A DNA stretch of 64,000 nucleotides from Chrysophaeum taylorii. Its lineage: Eukaryota; Sar; Pelagophyceae; Pelagomonadales; Pelagomonadaceae. Numbering within the stretch: the first letter of the stretch is position 1; each line of letters starts with the position of its first letter. Shown piece by piece: positions 20,866 to 30,598 of this stretch. The stretch covers positions 1 to 64,000 of the forward strand of contig JAQMWT010000406.1 of assembly GCA_029834535.1 (NCBI GenBank), in the 5' to 3' direction. The notes under the pieces were generated by a model. That model searched no databases. It saw nothing but the letters and a program-made list of their open reading frames with translations, and was not told where the DNA came from. The position numbers and the translations under genes are program-made.

Positions 20866-22217
20866 ATGAGGAGGTGGTGGCTCCTCACCCCACTCGTCGC
20901 GAGGGTCGTCGAATCGGCGCGCGAATACAACTTCGACGACGCGATGAAGGAGTCGCTCCAGCAACAGCTCAACTTGTGGCGCGCGACCGAGATGCGGCCG
21001 GGAAAATTTCCGCCGGTGAAACGGCTGCCCCAGAACGAGCGATTGCGGATTTTGGTCACGGGGGGCGCGGGTTTTGTGGGGTCGAACCTCGTCGACCGGC
21101 TCATGATGATGGGTCACGAGGTGACGGTCCTCGACAATTTGTTCACGGGTCGGAAGAAGAACATCGCGCACTGGCTTGGCCATCCAAACTTCAATTTTGT
21201 GATCGGCGACGTCGTCCAGCCAATCATGCTCGAGGTCGACCAGATCTACCATCTCGCGTGCCCGGCGAGCCCGCCCCACTACCAGTACAACCCGATCAAA
21301 ACCATCAAGACCTCCACCGAGGGCACGCTCAACATGCTGGGCCTCGCGAAGCGCGTCAACGCGCGCATGCTCCTCGCCTCCACGTCGGAGATCTACGGAG
21401 ATCCCGAGATCCATCCCCAGGTCGAGACCTACTGGGGCAATGTCAACACGATCGGTGCGTTGTTGTTTCGTCCCCCAAGTGTGATTGATTCTCGCAGGCC
21501 CTCGCGCGTGCTACGACGAGGGCAAGCGCGCCGCCGAGACCATGATGTACTCGTACCAGCGCCAAGTTGGGGTCGACGTTCGCGTCGCGCGGATCTTCAA
21601 CACGTTTGGCCCGCGCATGCACCCGAACGACGGCCGCGTCGTCTCGAACTTTATCATCCAGTCGCTCCAGAACAAGGACATAACGCTTTACGGCGACGGC
21701 TCGCAGACGCGGAGTTTTCAGTTTGTGGAAGACCTCGTCAGCGGGCTCATCAAGCTTATGAATGGAAACTACACGCTTCCCGTGAATCTCGGGAACCCCG
21801 ACGAGTACACGATCGCGCAGTTCGCCACGACGATCAAGGAGCTGACGCGTTCTCGGTCAGACATCGTCTCGCTCCCGGCGACCGCCGACGGTACTGCTTT
21901 TGTTCTTGTGGTATTGTGTTTTCTGTGATGGTTCCCTCCGTCCCGTGTTGTAGTAAAGCTGAGAAATGTCGTTGCATGCAGACCCGCGCAAGCGCAAGCC
22001 CGACATCACGACGGCCCAGACGCACATTGGGTGGGAGCCCAAGTGGAGCGTGGAGCAGGGGCTCACGCAGACGATTGACTATTTCCAGCGGGAGTTGGGG
22101 GAGTTCGGGGGCGAGATTGTCCCCACGGGCCCACAGGCGTCGCGGCCGATGCCCTTGACGAAGTCGTCGCGCCACCGTGACCACCGCCTCGACAGCAGCA
22201 GCATTAGCAGCAGCTAG
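20866..22217 (+). CDS. UDP-glucuronate decarboxylase (UDP-xylose synthase), three exons
   Basis: The model is join(20866..21454,21498..21890,21982..22217), 405 aa. The start is the first ATG; earlier in-frame sequence begins only with GTG. The enzyme converts UDP-glucuronate to UDP-xylose using bound NAD+. The Rossmann motif [14 protein letters not shown] is at about residues 62-75. The catalytic Thr/Ser region is [10 protein letters not shown], and the catalytic Tyr-Lys pair is in [29 protein letters not shown] and [16 protein letters not shown] are typical of the UXS/dTDP-glucose dehydratase-like SDR family. Introns are 43 nt (gtgcgt...cgcag) and 91 nt (gtactg...tgcag), both splitting Gly/Asp codons and restoring the conserved frame. 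The N-terminus ([14 protein letters not shown]) may be a membrane anchor or signal. It would supply UDP-xylose for glycan synthesis. Confidence 0.93.
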
Positions 22218-22285
22218 ATAGAATCGACTCCCCCCCCCTTTTATGGCTGTTAAGCAATTGCCCTTTTTTTTTCGCTTAAATATAG

Positions 22286-22363
22286 ACAAGTGCAGGCCAG
22301 TAAGTTCACCTAGTTCCAATCTCTAACCCCAGTAAGTTCACCTGGTCCCAGTAACAGACAGAC
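22286..22363 (-). mobile_element. Helentron-like fragment (copy F), terminal part only
   Basis: It begins acaagtgcaggccagtaag like the full copies and carries two to three of the GTAAGT units. It then jumps directly to a cagacagac stretch like the other end of the family. This looks like an internally deleted copy or a solo end. It lies between the stop of the decarboxylase gene and the bZIP start. Confidence 0.75.
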
Positions 22364-22490
22364 GACCGTTTAGCGCACGTGTCCCAACGTTGAAGTGCGT
22401 CACGCGGATTAAAAAAAAGGTGATCTCATCGCCTTGTCATCGCGTGACGCGTTTGACGTCGGAGGCCGTCACGCAGTTGGTTGTTTGATT

Positions 22491-23312
22491 ATGGCCGAAG
22501 CCGCCGAGATGAAGGAGGATGATGAGGAGGAGGAAGAGGAGGAGAAGCCCGACGGAACGAATCGCGAGGCGCAGGACGAATACGAAAGCAAACGGCGGAA
22601 GCGACTCGAGCTGAACCGCAAGGCAGCTCAGGAGTCCCGGAGACGAAAAAAGCTGCGAATAGAAGAACTCCAGCGAAGCGTAGTCTTCTTGACGCGCGAG
22701 AATTCCGAACTCCGGGAGCAGAACGAGTTGTTGCGACAGATGCTAGCGTCGGAGATGCCTGTGGAGGCAAACACGACCGTCGATCGATTCCAGGCCGAAA
22801 ACACTGCCCTCAAGCTCGCGCTCTACGAGTCCGTACAGAACTTGACCAAGCACAAGCAGGGCCTGATGGGGTCGGTTGGGACCAGCACATCGAGCGCCGC
22901 GCCCGTCACGGCGGGGATGTCGACGACTGGGGCACCGATGAACGGGATCCCCTTGTCGGGCATGCCCGCCGCGCTCCCCGTTCCCGGCGTCATGTCGCCC
23001 CAGGGGGGGGGCGTCCCCAACATGGCCAGCATGATGGACGCCCTCAGCGCCTCGAGGGTTGCGATGCCGCACATGATGGGTCTCACGCCGGCGATGTTGA
23101 TGGCCCGCCAACAAAGTGCTGCCGCGATGTTGGGTATGGCCAACGCTCCGGACGCCTTTCGACCTCCCGACACCACGGCCGCGGCGGCGCCCGCGGTCGC
23201 TCACGCACCCCAGCCCCCCACGACTGGCGTTTTGCCCGTGCAGCCGCCCGCGCCACCGGCCGATGCCAAGACCGAAGAAAGGCCCGCTATCAGACCGTCT
23301 AGCCCGGTTTGA
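22491..23312 (+). CDS. bZIP transcription factor
   Basis: I use the first ATG (22491), giving 273 aa. An acidic N-terminus (a Glu run at residues 11-18) is followed by a canonical basic region, ELNRKAAQESRRRKKLRIEE (residues 40-59). It contains the invariant Asn-x7-Arg pattern (NRKAAQESR). A leucine zipper with about four heptads runs to residue 85. The C-terminal two thirds is Met/Pro/Ala/Gly-rich and looks like a disordered activation region. The protein is nuclear and binds DNA as a dimer; its targets are not predictable. No intron is needed. The stop is followed by a GAAT microsatellite. Confidence 0.9.
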   Translation: MAEAAEMKEDDEEEEEEEKPDGTNREAQDEYESKRRKRLELNRKAAQESRRRKKLRIEELQRSVVFLTRENSELREQNELLRQMLASEMPVEANTTVDRFQAENTALKLALYESVQNLTKHKQGLMGSVGTSTSSAAPVTAGMSTTGAPMNGIPLSGMPAALPVPGVMSPQGGGVPNMASMMDALSASRVAMPHMMGLTPAMLMARQQSAAAMLGMANAPDAFRPPDTTAAAAPAVAHAPQPPTTGVLPVQPPAPPADAKTEERPAIRPSSPV

Positions 23313-23869
23313 ATGAATGAATGAATGAATGACTGCACGAATGAATCCTCCGTCTTCGTCGCCTTCCTTCTTCCTAGTAGCCCTCTTTCGCCCGCTTCCC
23401 CACCACCACCATCATCATCTATTTTTTCTTCTTCTTGAGCGAGCCGAGCGAGCGACGCTTTTTTTTTTTTTTAGAGGAGCTGCTCTCTCGCGACGCTCTT
23501 TTTAGAACGCTTCCCGCCGGGTATCAAACCTCCCAAGGGAAGGAGGTTCTCTTTCTCTCTATAAGCTTTTCACGACGTCGGTGGCACCGCCGCCACCTCC
23601 ACCGCCATCACCACCTTGATTTTTTTACGTAGTTTTCGATTTTCCCCACTGCCCGTACTACCCTACATCGTTCTCCACAACCACGACGACGGCAGCTCGG
23701 CGGTATGTGCATGGTAGGACTCGTCATGGTGCGTCTTGCTGTTGTTGTCGTCGTCGTCGTCGTCGTCAAAAGGAACGACGACGCGCGCGGAGCTCCCCAA
23801 CGCGGATGTATGACGTCGGTGCGACGCTTCTCTTCTCGTCGGCGTCGACATCAGGATGGCCGGCCTGCA
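23313..23869. other. Intergenic; GAAT microsatellite and T/C-rich sequence
   Basis: Five gaat units follow the bZIP stop. Then come a T-run at about 23461-23472, C/T-rich stretches, and a GTC run at about 23745-23765 just downstream of the next (minus-strand) gene. No gene was recognised. Confidence 0.5.
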
Positions 23870-24967
23870 TTATCGAGGGGAATGCTCTGCGGCAAGGGGG
23901 GTGTCGAGCTTGCTCTGCTCGACGACAAGTTCGTCGTCGTTCACTTCGTCCTTGCAGTAGCCCGGCGTCGACGCGTTGGAGGAGGCACCGAGCGCGTCGT
24001 CGCTGCCCCCGCACGCATCGGTACAACCCGCGACGAAATCCGGGTCGTCGTCGTCGCAGCCCGTCGCAATGATCGAGGCGGCTCCGAAGTAGCAATACCG
24101 CAGCTCGCTCCAGTAGTTGTCGTCGCAGGCGTTGCAACACGTCGAGTGGTCGGCGCACCACGCGTGGTAGCAGCAGTCACCGCAGATCCACTTAAAGCAG
24201 TCGCACTTATTCCCGCACATGCCGCAGCACAGCCACTCGGCCGTGTCGTCGCAGCCGACGGCGCACTCGTTGTCGCACGAGGAGGGGTTGTCCGGGCCCG
24301 ACTCCTCGCAGCTGCAAGAATCGTCGTCGTCGTCGTCGTCGTCGTCGGGCACCGGCAGGTTCGCGAGCTGGCGCGTGACGTTGGCGGGGAGCGTACGGGC
24401 AAAGACAATGGCGAGATGGTGGATACCCGAGGTAGACGGATATTCCTTCTTCGAAAACCCTCGGATTCCGAGCTCGTACGATAGGCGCGCGGCGACGTAC
24501 ATGTCGTTGTACGTGAGCCGCAACAACGGACTCGTTCCGGGGTCGGCGGCGAGTTGGGCATACGAGGCGTCGGAGAATTCGACGACGCTCCCTTCCACCG
24601 AAAGCTGCGTGATGAGCATGCCGTCGAACCCGACGACCGACGATACGCCGTAGAGGCCGTCGTCGCAGCTCGCCGCAGCCGACGACGCGTCGGCCGAGGC
24701 ATAAATCGTGGCGGCGTCCTCGCACGCGACCGCATACGTGTCGCCGCTGTTCCTCGCCACAAATCCTTCGAACTTTAGCCGATCGACGAAGGCCTCGTCC
24801 TTACTCTTCGCGGCGAATCCTAGGAACTTTACTCGTCCGAAGACGCCCTCGCGCCGCCGCGAGCCGCCGTACGCGATCACGCCCGCGCTCGAACCGACGG
24901 CCAACAGGCGCCACCATCGGGACTCGCGCCGCCTCACCAACGGTACACCTTCTGCGACACTCTCCAT
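23870..24967 (-). CDS. Hypothetical protein with cysteine-rich C-terminal domain
   Basis: This is an uninterrupted 365-aa ORF from an ATG. The N-terminus has a possible membrane segment (WWRLLAVGSSAGVIAYGG). Residues about 60-220 form a globular part without recognisable motifs (for example VVGFDGMLITQLSVEGSVVE). A run of nine Asp follows, then a domain with more than twenty cysteines, many in CC and CxxC pairs (ECAVGCDDTAEWLCCGMCGN, CDCFKWICGDCCYHAWC). The cysteine spacing could form disulfides outside the cell or bind several metal ions. I do not recognise the family. The trinucleotide run encoding Asp is typical of this genome. Confidence 0.65.
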   Translation of the reverse strand: MESVAEGVPLVRRRESRWWRLLAVGSSAGVIAYGGSRRREGVFGRVKFLGFAAKSKDEAFVDRLKFEGFVARNSGDTYAVACEDAATIYASADASSAAASCDDGLYGVSSVVGFDGMLITQLSVEGSVVEFSDASYAQLAADPGTSPLLRLTYNDMYVAARLSYELGIRGFSKKEYPSTSGIHHLAIVFARTLPANVTRQLANLPVPDDDDDDDDDSCSCEESGPDNPSSCDNECAVGCDDTAEWLCCGMCGNKCDCFKWICGDCCYHAWCADHSTCCNACDDNYWSELRYCYFGAASIIATGCDDDDPDFVAGCTDACGGSDDALGASSNASTPGYCKDEVNDDELVVEQSKLDTPLAAEHSPR

Positions 24968-25553
24968 TTTTGGTCAAAGTTCTCTCATCAGGTTCAACCG
25001 TCGCCGAACAACATTTTTCCACAACCAACGTCATCGAGAATGCTTTCCTTATTACATCAAACCAGACGGTGAATTTTTACGTACTTGTAGAAACCGAAAC
25101 ATTGACGTCGACCGCAATCATTCGCCTTTCTTTGCCGAGATTCATTATTGGCAACAAGAAGTGGCTGGCTCGCTTGCGGGAAAGTGATAAAGAGACAGCG
25201 CGGGGCAACAACGACAAGAACCCGCGCGTGTATTATTATTAAAATGCGTGATATAAAAAGAGGAGGACGAAATTTTCCTTGAATCGACGCCGCTAGACGA
25301 AAGAGGTGGCTATATATACCCAGCTAGTCCATATGCGCACACGCAGATGAATGGTATTGTTTCATTCCCCCGGCTGGCTCTCTGCGAATGAATACCAGCG
25401 TGTGCGAATCCAGGCGTGGCCTTCGATTCGGGACCATCCAGCTCGAGACTATACTAAAATTCGTGTTGTGGAATGAGCCACGACAACAGCAACCTGCTTT
25501 GTTTGATTAACATTATTACCATTATGGTTAGTAGCCATCTGTCTTTCGGATTA
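24968..25553. other. Intergenic, no gene recognised
   Basis: Sequence becomes more AT-rich. A tatatatac motif at about 25313-25321 may belong to a promoter, but no gene follows it before the repeat array. Confidence 0.5.
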
Positions 25554-26596
25554 ACAAGTGCAGGCCAGTAAGTTCACCTAGTCCCAATCTCTAACCCCAG
25601 TAAGTTCACCTGGTCCCAGTAAGTTTCATATAAGTTCACCTGGTCAGTAAGTTCACCTAGCTCACACCAACTCCTTTGAGCTCGTCGCTCTCGCCTCCGC
25701 CAATCTAAGCTGCTTCGATCCGCACGCGCCGCCAACCTTTGAGTGAGTTTACTCTAAACACCCTTTGCTCTAAAACCCCAGTATGTTCACCTGGTCCCAG
25801 TTTCACCTGGTCACTCAGTTCACCTAGCCCCAATCTCAAACCCCAGTAAGTTCACGTGGTCCCAGTAAGTTCACCTATAGTGCGCGTGTAGACGCCGGGA
25901 GGGGGCTTATCGGTATTGCGCAGCACGTGTGGGGTAGGGTGGAGTCGTCGACCCAGATGAGTATATCCTCGGGGATGCCGATCGACAGAGAGCCACGTAG
26001 AGCTGGACGTGGCAGAAGACGGGCTTGGGAAAGAGGACGCCGACCTCGCGGGGCGTCTGGCCCTGGCTCTTGTTGATCGTTTGGCGTAGGCGGGCCTTAA
26101 GGGATACAGGTTGGAGGAGCCTCGGTGACAACGACACGATCGATCATGTATCTGGTACCGTTGCAGTGGCCGTGCGACGGGTCGAGGTTGCGAAGACATT
26201 AAGCTCGCGATCAAAGTCAGCATGCCGTTGGTTGTCAGGGAGTTGAAAACTCTACTGTAAAGAGCGAGGCGTCGTCTTCCGACCCAGCCTAGTCAGCCGA
26301 AAAGAACTCCGACGCCTCGTCTCCGGGAAAAAAAGGCCGCGGTCATGCGCGCGTTGTCAGCATCGACAACATCGTTTCGACGGGGCGTGAGAATGGCGCG
26401 CTGAAAGAGCCGCCGCGGGTCGTGGAAATAGTCTGCGAGGTCGCCGTAGACGGCTTGGAGGATCACTGTCTGGCTCTCGCGCCTACCTGATCCTTACTCT
26501 CGCGCCTACCTGATCCTTACCCTAAATCGAGGGACAAACAGACAGACAGACAAACAAACAGACAGACAGACAAACATCTGTCGATTAGTAGTTAGG
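25554..26596 (-). mobile_element. Helentron-like element, copy A (first of three in tandem)
   Basis: It begins acaagtgcaggcc and ends attagtagttagg, 1043 bp, flanked by A on both sides. It has the same parts as copy 1: the GTAAGT-unit array, the minus-strand helicase remnant and the GACA/CAAA microsatellite. The array contains the variant gtttcatataagttcacctggtc shared with copies B and D. Six bases (ataata) separate it from copy B. It is almost identical to B. Confidence 0.85.
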
Positions 26597-26602
26597 ATAA
26601 TA

Positions 26603-27591
26603 ACAAGTGCAGGCCAGTAAGTTCACCTATCTCTAACCCCAGTAAGTTCACCTGGTCCCAGTAAGTTTCATATAAGTTCACCTGGTCAGTATTATTATTG
26701 ACAGTAAGTTCACCTAGCTCACACCAACTCCTTTGAGCTCGTCGCTCTCGCCTCCGCCAATCTAAGCTGCTTTGATCCGCACGCGCCGCCAACCTTTGAG
26801 TTTACTCTATAAACCCTTTACTCTAAAAACCCCAGTATGTTCACCTGGTCCCAGTTTCACCTGGTCACTCAGCTCACCTAGTCCCAATCTCCAACCCCAG
26901 TAAGTTCACCTGGTCCCAGTAAGTTCACCTACAGTGCGCGTGTAGACGCCGGGAGGGGGCTTATCGGTATTGCGCAGCACGTGTGGGGTAGGGTGGAGTC
27001 GTCGACCCAGATGAGTATATCCTCGGGGATGCCGATCGACAGAGAGCCACGTAGAGCTGGACGTGGCAGAAGACGGGCTTGGGAAAGAGGACGCCGACCT
27101 CGCGGGGCGTCTGGCCCTGGCTCTTGTTGATCGTTTGGCGTAGGCGGGCCTTAAGGGATACAGGTTGGAGGAGCCTCGGTGACAACGACACGATCGATCA
27201 TGTATCTGGTACCGTTGCAGTGGCCGTGCGACGGGTCGAGGTTGCGAAGACATTAAGCTCGCGATCAAAGTCAGCATGCCGTTGGTTGTCAGGGAGTTGA
27301 AAACTCTACTGTAAAGAGCGAGGCGTCGTCTTCCGACCCAGCCTAGTCAGCCGAAAAGAACTCCGACGCCTCGTCTCCGGGAAAAAAAGGCCGCGGTCAT
27401 GCGCGCGTTGTCAGCATCGACAACATCGTTTCGACGGGGCGTGAGAATGGCGCGCTGAAAGAGCCGCCGCGGGTCGTGGAAATAGTCTGCGAGGTCGCCG
27501 TAGACGGCTTGGAGGATCACTGTCTGGCTCTCGCGCCTACCTGATCCTTACTCTCGCGCCTACCTGATCCTTACCCTAAATCGAGGGACAA

Positions 27592-27626
<35 letters not shown>

Positions 27627-27650
27627 AACATCTGTCGATTAGTAGTTAGG
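26603..27650 (-). mobile_element. Helentron-like element, copy B
   Basis: It is 1048 bp, same orientation and parts as copy A, and nearly identical to it through the helicase remnant. It has an extra attattattgac insertion inside the unit array. Its end (gttagg) is joined directly to the first base of copy C. Confidence 0.85.
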
Positions 27651-28672
27651 ACAAGTGCAGGCCAGTAAGTTCACCTAGTCCCAATCTCTAACCCCAGCAT
27701 TTTCACCCCATTAAGTTCACCTAGTCCCAATCTCTAACCCCAGTAAATTCGGCGTAAACCCAATCTCTATAGTTCGGCGTAAACCCACACCCACTCACCC
27801 CACTCTCCTTTGAGCTCGTCGCTCGCACCCCCGCCAATCTAAGCTGCTTTGATCCGCACACGCCGCTAAGCTTTGAGTTTATTCTAAAAGCCCCAGTAAG
27901 TGTGCACTTGGTCTCAGTAAGTTCACCTGGTCACTAAGTTCACCTAATCCCAATCTCTAACCCCAGTAAGTTCACCTGGTTCCAGTAAGTTCACGTGGTC
28001 CCAGTAAGTTCACCTACCGTGCGCGTGTAGACGCCGGGAGGGGGCTTATCGGTATTGCGCAGCACGTGTGGGGTAGGGTGGAGTCGTCGACCCAGATGAG
28101 TATATCTCCTTGGGGTTGCCGATCGACAGAGAGCCACGTAGAGCTGGACGTGGCAGAAGACGGGCTTGGGAAGAGGACGCCGACCTCGCGGGGCGTCTGG
28201 CCCTGGCTCTTGGTGATCGTTTGGCGTCGGCGGGCCTTACGGGATACAGGTTGGAGGAGCCTCGGTGACAACGACACGATCGATCATGTATCTGGTACCG
28301 TTGCAGTGGCCGTGCGACGGGTCGAGGTTGCGAAGACATTAAGCTCGCGATCAAAGTCAGCATGCCGTTGGTTGTCAGGGAGTTGAAAACTCTACTGTAA
28401 AGAGCGAGGCGTCGTCTTCCGACCCAGCCTAGTCAGCCGAAAAGAACTCCGACGCCTCGTCTCCGGGAAAAAAAGGCCGCGGTCATGCGCGCGTTGTCAG
28501 CATCGACAACATCGTTTCGACGGGGCGTGAGAATGGCGCGCTGAAAGAGCCGCCGCGGGTCGTGGAAATAGTCTGCGAGGTCGCCGTAGACGGCTTGGAG
28601 GATCACTTTCTGGCTCTCGCGCCTACCTGATGCTTACTCTCGCGCCTACATGATCCTTACCCTAAATCGAGG

Positions 28673-28708
<36 letters not shown>

Positions 28709-28732
28709 AACATCTGTCGATTAGTAGTTAGG
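27651..28732 (-). mobile_element. Helentron-like element, copy C (mosaic)
   Basis: It is 1082 bp, joined head-to-tail to B with no spacer. The left part resembles copies 1 and E (a gtaaacccacacccactcacc segment). So does part of the body (ttggtgatcgtttggcgtcgg). The region after the helicase remnant matches A and B (aaactctactgtaaagagc). Copy C is therefore a mosaic of the two subfamilies. Confidence 0.85.
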
Positions 28733-28839
28733 ACAAGAACTTTTTCAGCGTCGTTGCACTTTCTTTTACAATAATTTACAAGCGTTAAGAAGTAAAAAAA
28801 AGCCTTTATTTAGTGGCAAGAGTCAAAACGTTTAAAGTA

Positions 28840-29430
28840 AAGTCAAGTGGCCACGGGGTTGTCGAGGTGAGGGTAAAGTAAAGCAAAGTAAAGTAGGCTT
28901 TTTTCAATCACTTTCGTATCCATATATTCGAACCATAGCACATCCGCAAAAGCCGTCGCAGCAAACCCTCTACTCTACTCTACCGAGCCGAGTCCGTGTC
29001 GTCCCCCTGCTGGTTTTCCTCAGCGGTGATCGTGGCCTCGTCAGTGACGACGTTGGCGATCTTGGCGTATAATTTTCCTCGGTCCCACTCCATGAAAGCG
29101 CGGTTCATGCGCAAGAGGACGAACATGTCGCATTCTTCGTCGCCGAGCAGCGAGTTAACTTCGGTCAGAACGCGGTGTTGCCGGCCGGCCGAGAAGATTC
29201 GTTCGCAGAAGAAGGTCTTGGCAGGATGCGTGCCGAAAAGTAAACCGCGTGGAGATCTCGCGAGCTTGGGGAGGAAAACCCGTTGCCTTCCTCGATCGAC
29301 CACTCTTTTGGGAGAGCTTCCCACTTCACCACAGCTCACCACGAGAGTAAAGTAAAACCCTTGGCAACGTAAATGTAAAGTAGGTTATTTTACCCTGTTT
29401 ATTACTCCTCCTGTAGAGTAAAGGAGGTTA
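28840..29430 (-). mobile_element. hAT-type transposon remnant with the C-terminal dimerisation segment
   Basis: The minus strand encodes FFCERIFSAGRQHRVLTEVN followed by LLRMNRAFMEW, the hAT dimerisation motif order (ERxFS...LLR.N). Both sides carry short AT-rich subterminal motifs of the gtaaagtaaag type (28840-28900 and 29345-29420), as expected of transposase-binding sites. No other transposase domain remains. It may be a small non-autonomous derivative. The end positions are approximate because no clear TIR or 8-bp duplication could be set by eye. Confidence 0.6.
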
Positions 29431-29468
29431 AGGGTGTCTGTCTTCTTTGGGGCGTCATGTGAGTCAGC

Positions 29469-30233
29469 ATGAAGTTCGGCGGCGTCTTATTGATATGGGT
29501 GGCAAGGGCCCTCGCGTTTCAGGGGCGACAGGCTGGCCTCGAAGCGGCGACACGTCTCGGGACAACCAAGGCGCCGATGATTGCGAACGTTAAGAAGGTC
29601 GTCGCGCAGATGCGGCAGCTGACGCAGGCGCCCTTAAGCGACGATGAGCTCGCGTGGTTCGCGCGAGACCGGGGCGGGGACCCAGTCGCGGCCGTCGCGA
29701 AAGCCGAAAAGTACGCTTCGTGGCGTCGCGGCGGTTGGGGTGGTCTTGCGAGCGACCGCGAAGGTCTTAAGCGCTTAGCCCTCGCGGAAGCGAAGAAGCG
29801 GGTTGGTTACCTCGCCGAGCCGCGGGATGTTCTTGGGCGGCCGGTGGTGACGGTGGTCGCGAAGCGACACATGGCGGCGTCGCGGAATATCCGGAGCTCT
29901 CAGGCGCTCTGCATCGACGTTCTCGAGAGTGCCATCGAGAAGCTCGGAGACGACGCCGAGCAGTTCGTGGCGATCGTCGACCTGCGGCACTGCGGCACGA
30001 GGCAAGTTGATATTCAGTTTTTGATCTGGCTCGTCACGACGCTCCGGAGCTACTACCCCAAGCGCCTCGGCCAAGTCGCATTAGTCGACCCCCCCACCGT
30101 GCTCTTCCAGGCCGCGTGGTCCCTCGTAACGCCCTACCTCGGCAAGCACGCTGACCTCGTCCGCATCGTCCCCTCCTCCGAAATCAAGGATTTCTACTTT
30201 CACCACAACCAGATCCCCCACGACCTGCGCTAA
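29469..30233 (+). CDS. Sec14-like CRAL-TRIO protein with predicted plastid-targeting leader
   Basis: This is a 254-aa ORF from an ATG. The leader MKFGGVLLIWVARALAFQGR is a signal peptide with the A-F type cleavage motif (ALA|F) that heterokont algae use to send proteins into the complex plastid; this localisation is inferred. The CRAL-TRIO lipid-binding domain covers about residues 115-250: DVLGRPVVTVVAKRH, then VAIVDLRHCGTRQVD, then RLGQVALVDPPTVLFQAAWS, in the usual order. A short helical N-domain precedes it. Such proteins move or present phospholipids or other hydrophobic ligands. The ligand is not predictable. The region upstream is a hAT remnant. Confidence 0.85.
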   Translation: MKFGGVLLIWVARALAFQGRQAGLEAATRLGTTKAPMIANVKKVVAQMRQLTQAPLSDDELAWFARDRGGDPVAAVAKAEKYASWRRGGWGGLASDREGLKRLALAEAKKRVGYLAEPRDVLGRPVVTVVAKRHMAASRNIRSSQALCIDVLESAIEKLGDDAEQFVAIVDLRHCGTRQVDIQFLIWLVTTLRSYYPKRLGQVALVDPPTVLFQAAWSLVTPYLGKHADLVRIVPSSEIKDFYFHHNQIPHDLR

Positions 30234-30355
30234 CTTTAGGGTGCCGCCGCTGCTGTAGAGAACGGGTATTGGAGATTATGCTTCTTTACGAGCGAACCGT
30301 GTTGTTGAATCCTTCTCTCCGGCGACGCCGCGTTTCGTCCTCGGAGGAGGAGGAG

Positions 30356-30598
30356 AAGAGCAACGGCGCTGAGAAAAATCGCAAGGAGGAAAGCAACGTC
30401 CCCCGTAGTGGTCGCGCACCAGCACCGCGAGGCGCTAAGAGCAACGGCGCTGAGAAAAATCGCAAGGAGGAAAGCAATGTCCCCCGTAGTGGTCGCGCAC
30501 CAGCACCGCGAGGCGCTAAGAGCAACGGCGCTGAGAAGAATCGCAAGGAGGAAAGCAACGTCCCCTTTAGTGGTCGCGCACCAGCACCGCGAGGCGCT
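30356..30598. repeat. Three tandem 81-bp repeats (minisatellite), open in several frames
   Basis: Units start with aagagcaacggcgctgagaa at 30356, 30437 and 30518. Because 81 is a multiple of three, each frame without a stop repeats a 27-residue unit. The + frame gives a basic unit (SNGAEKNRKEESNVPRSGRA), and the minus strand gives a hydrophobic Cys-containing unit (CWCATTTGDVAFLLAIFLSA). No start, family or splice context argues for translation, so I call it a minisatellite just after the Sec14-like gene. Confidence 0.85.

Noticed and set aside
30356-30598. Gene encoding a 27-residue repeat protein
   Set aside because: It is open in several frames on both strands with no start context or family. 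A minisatellite is the simpler call.
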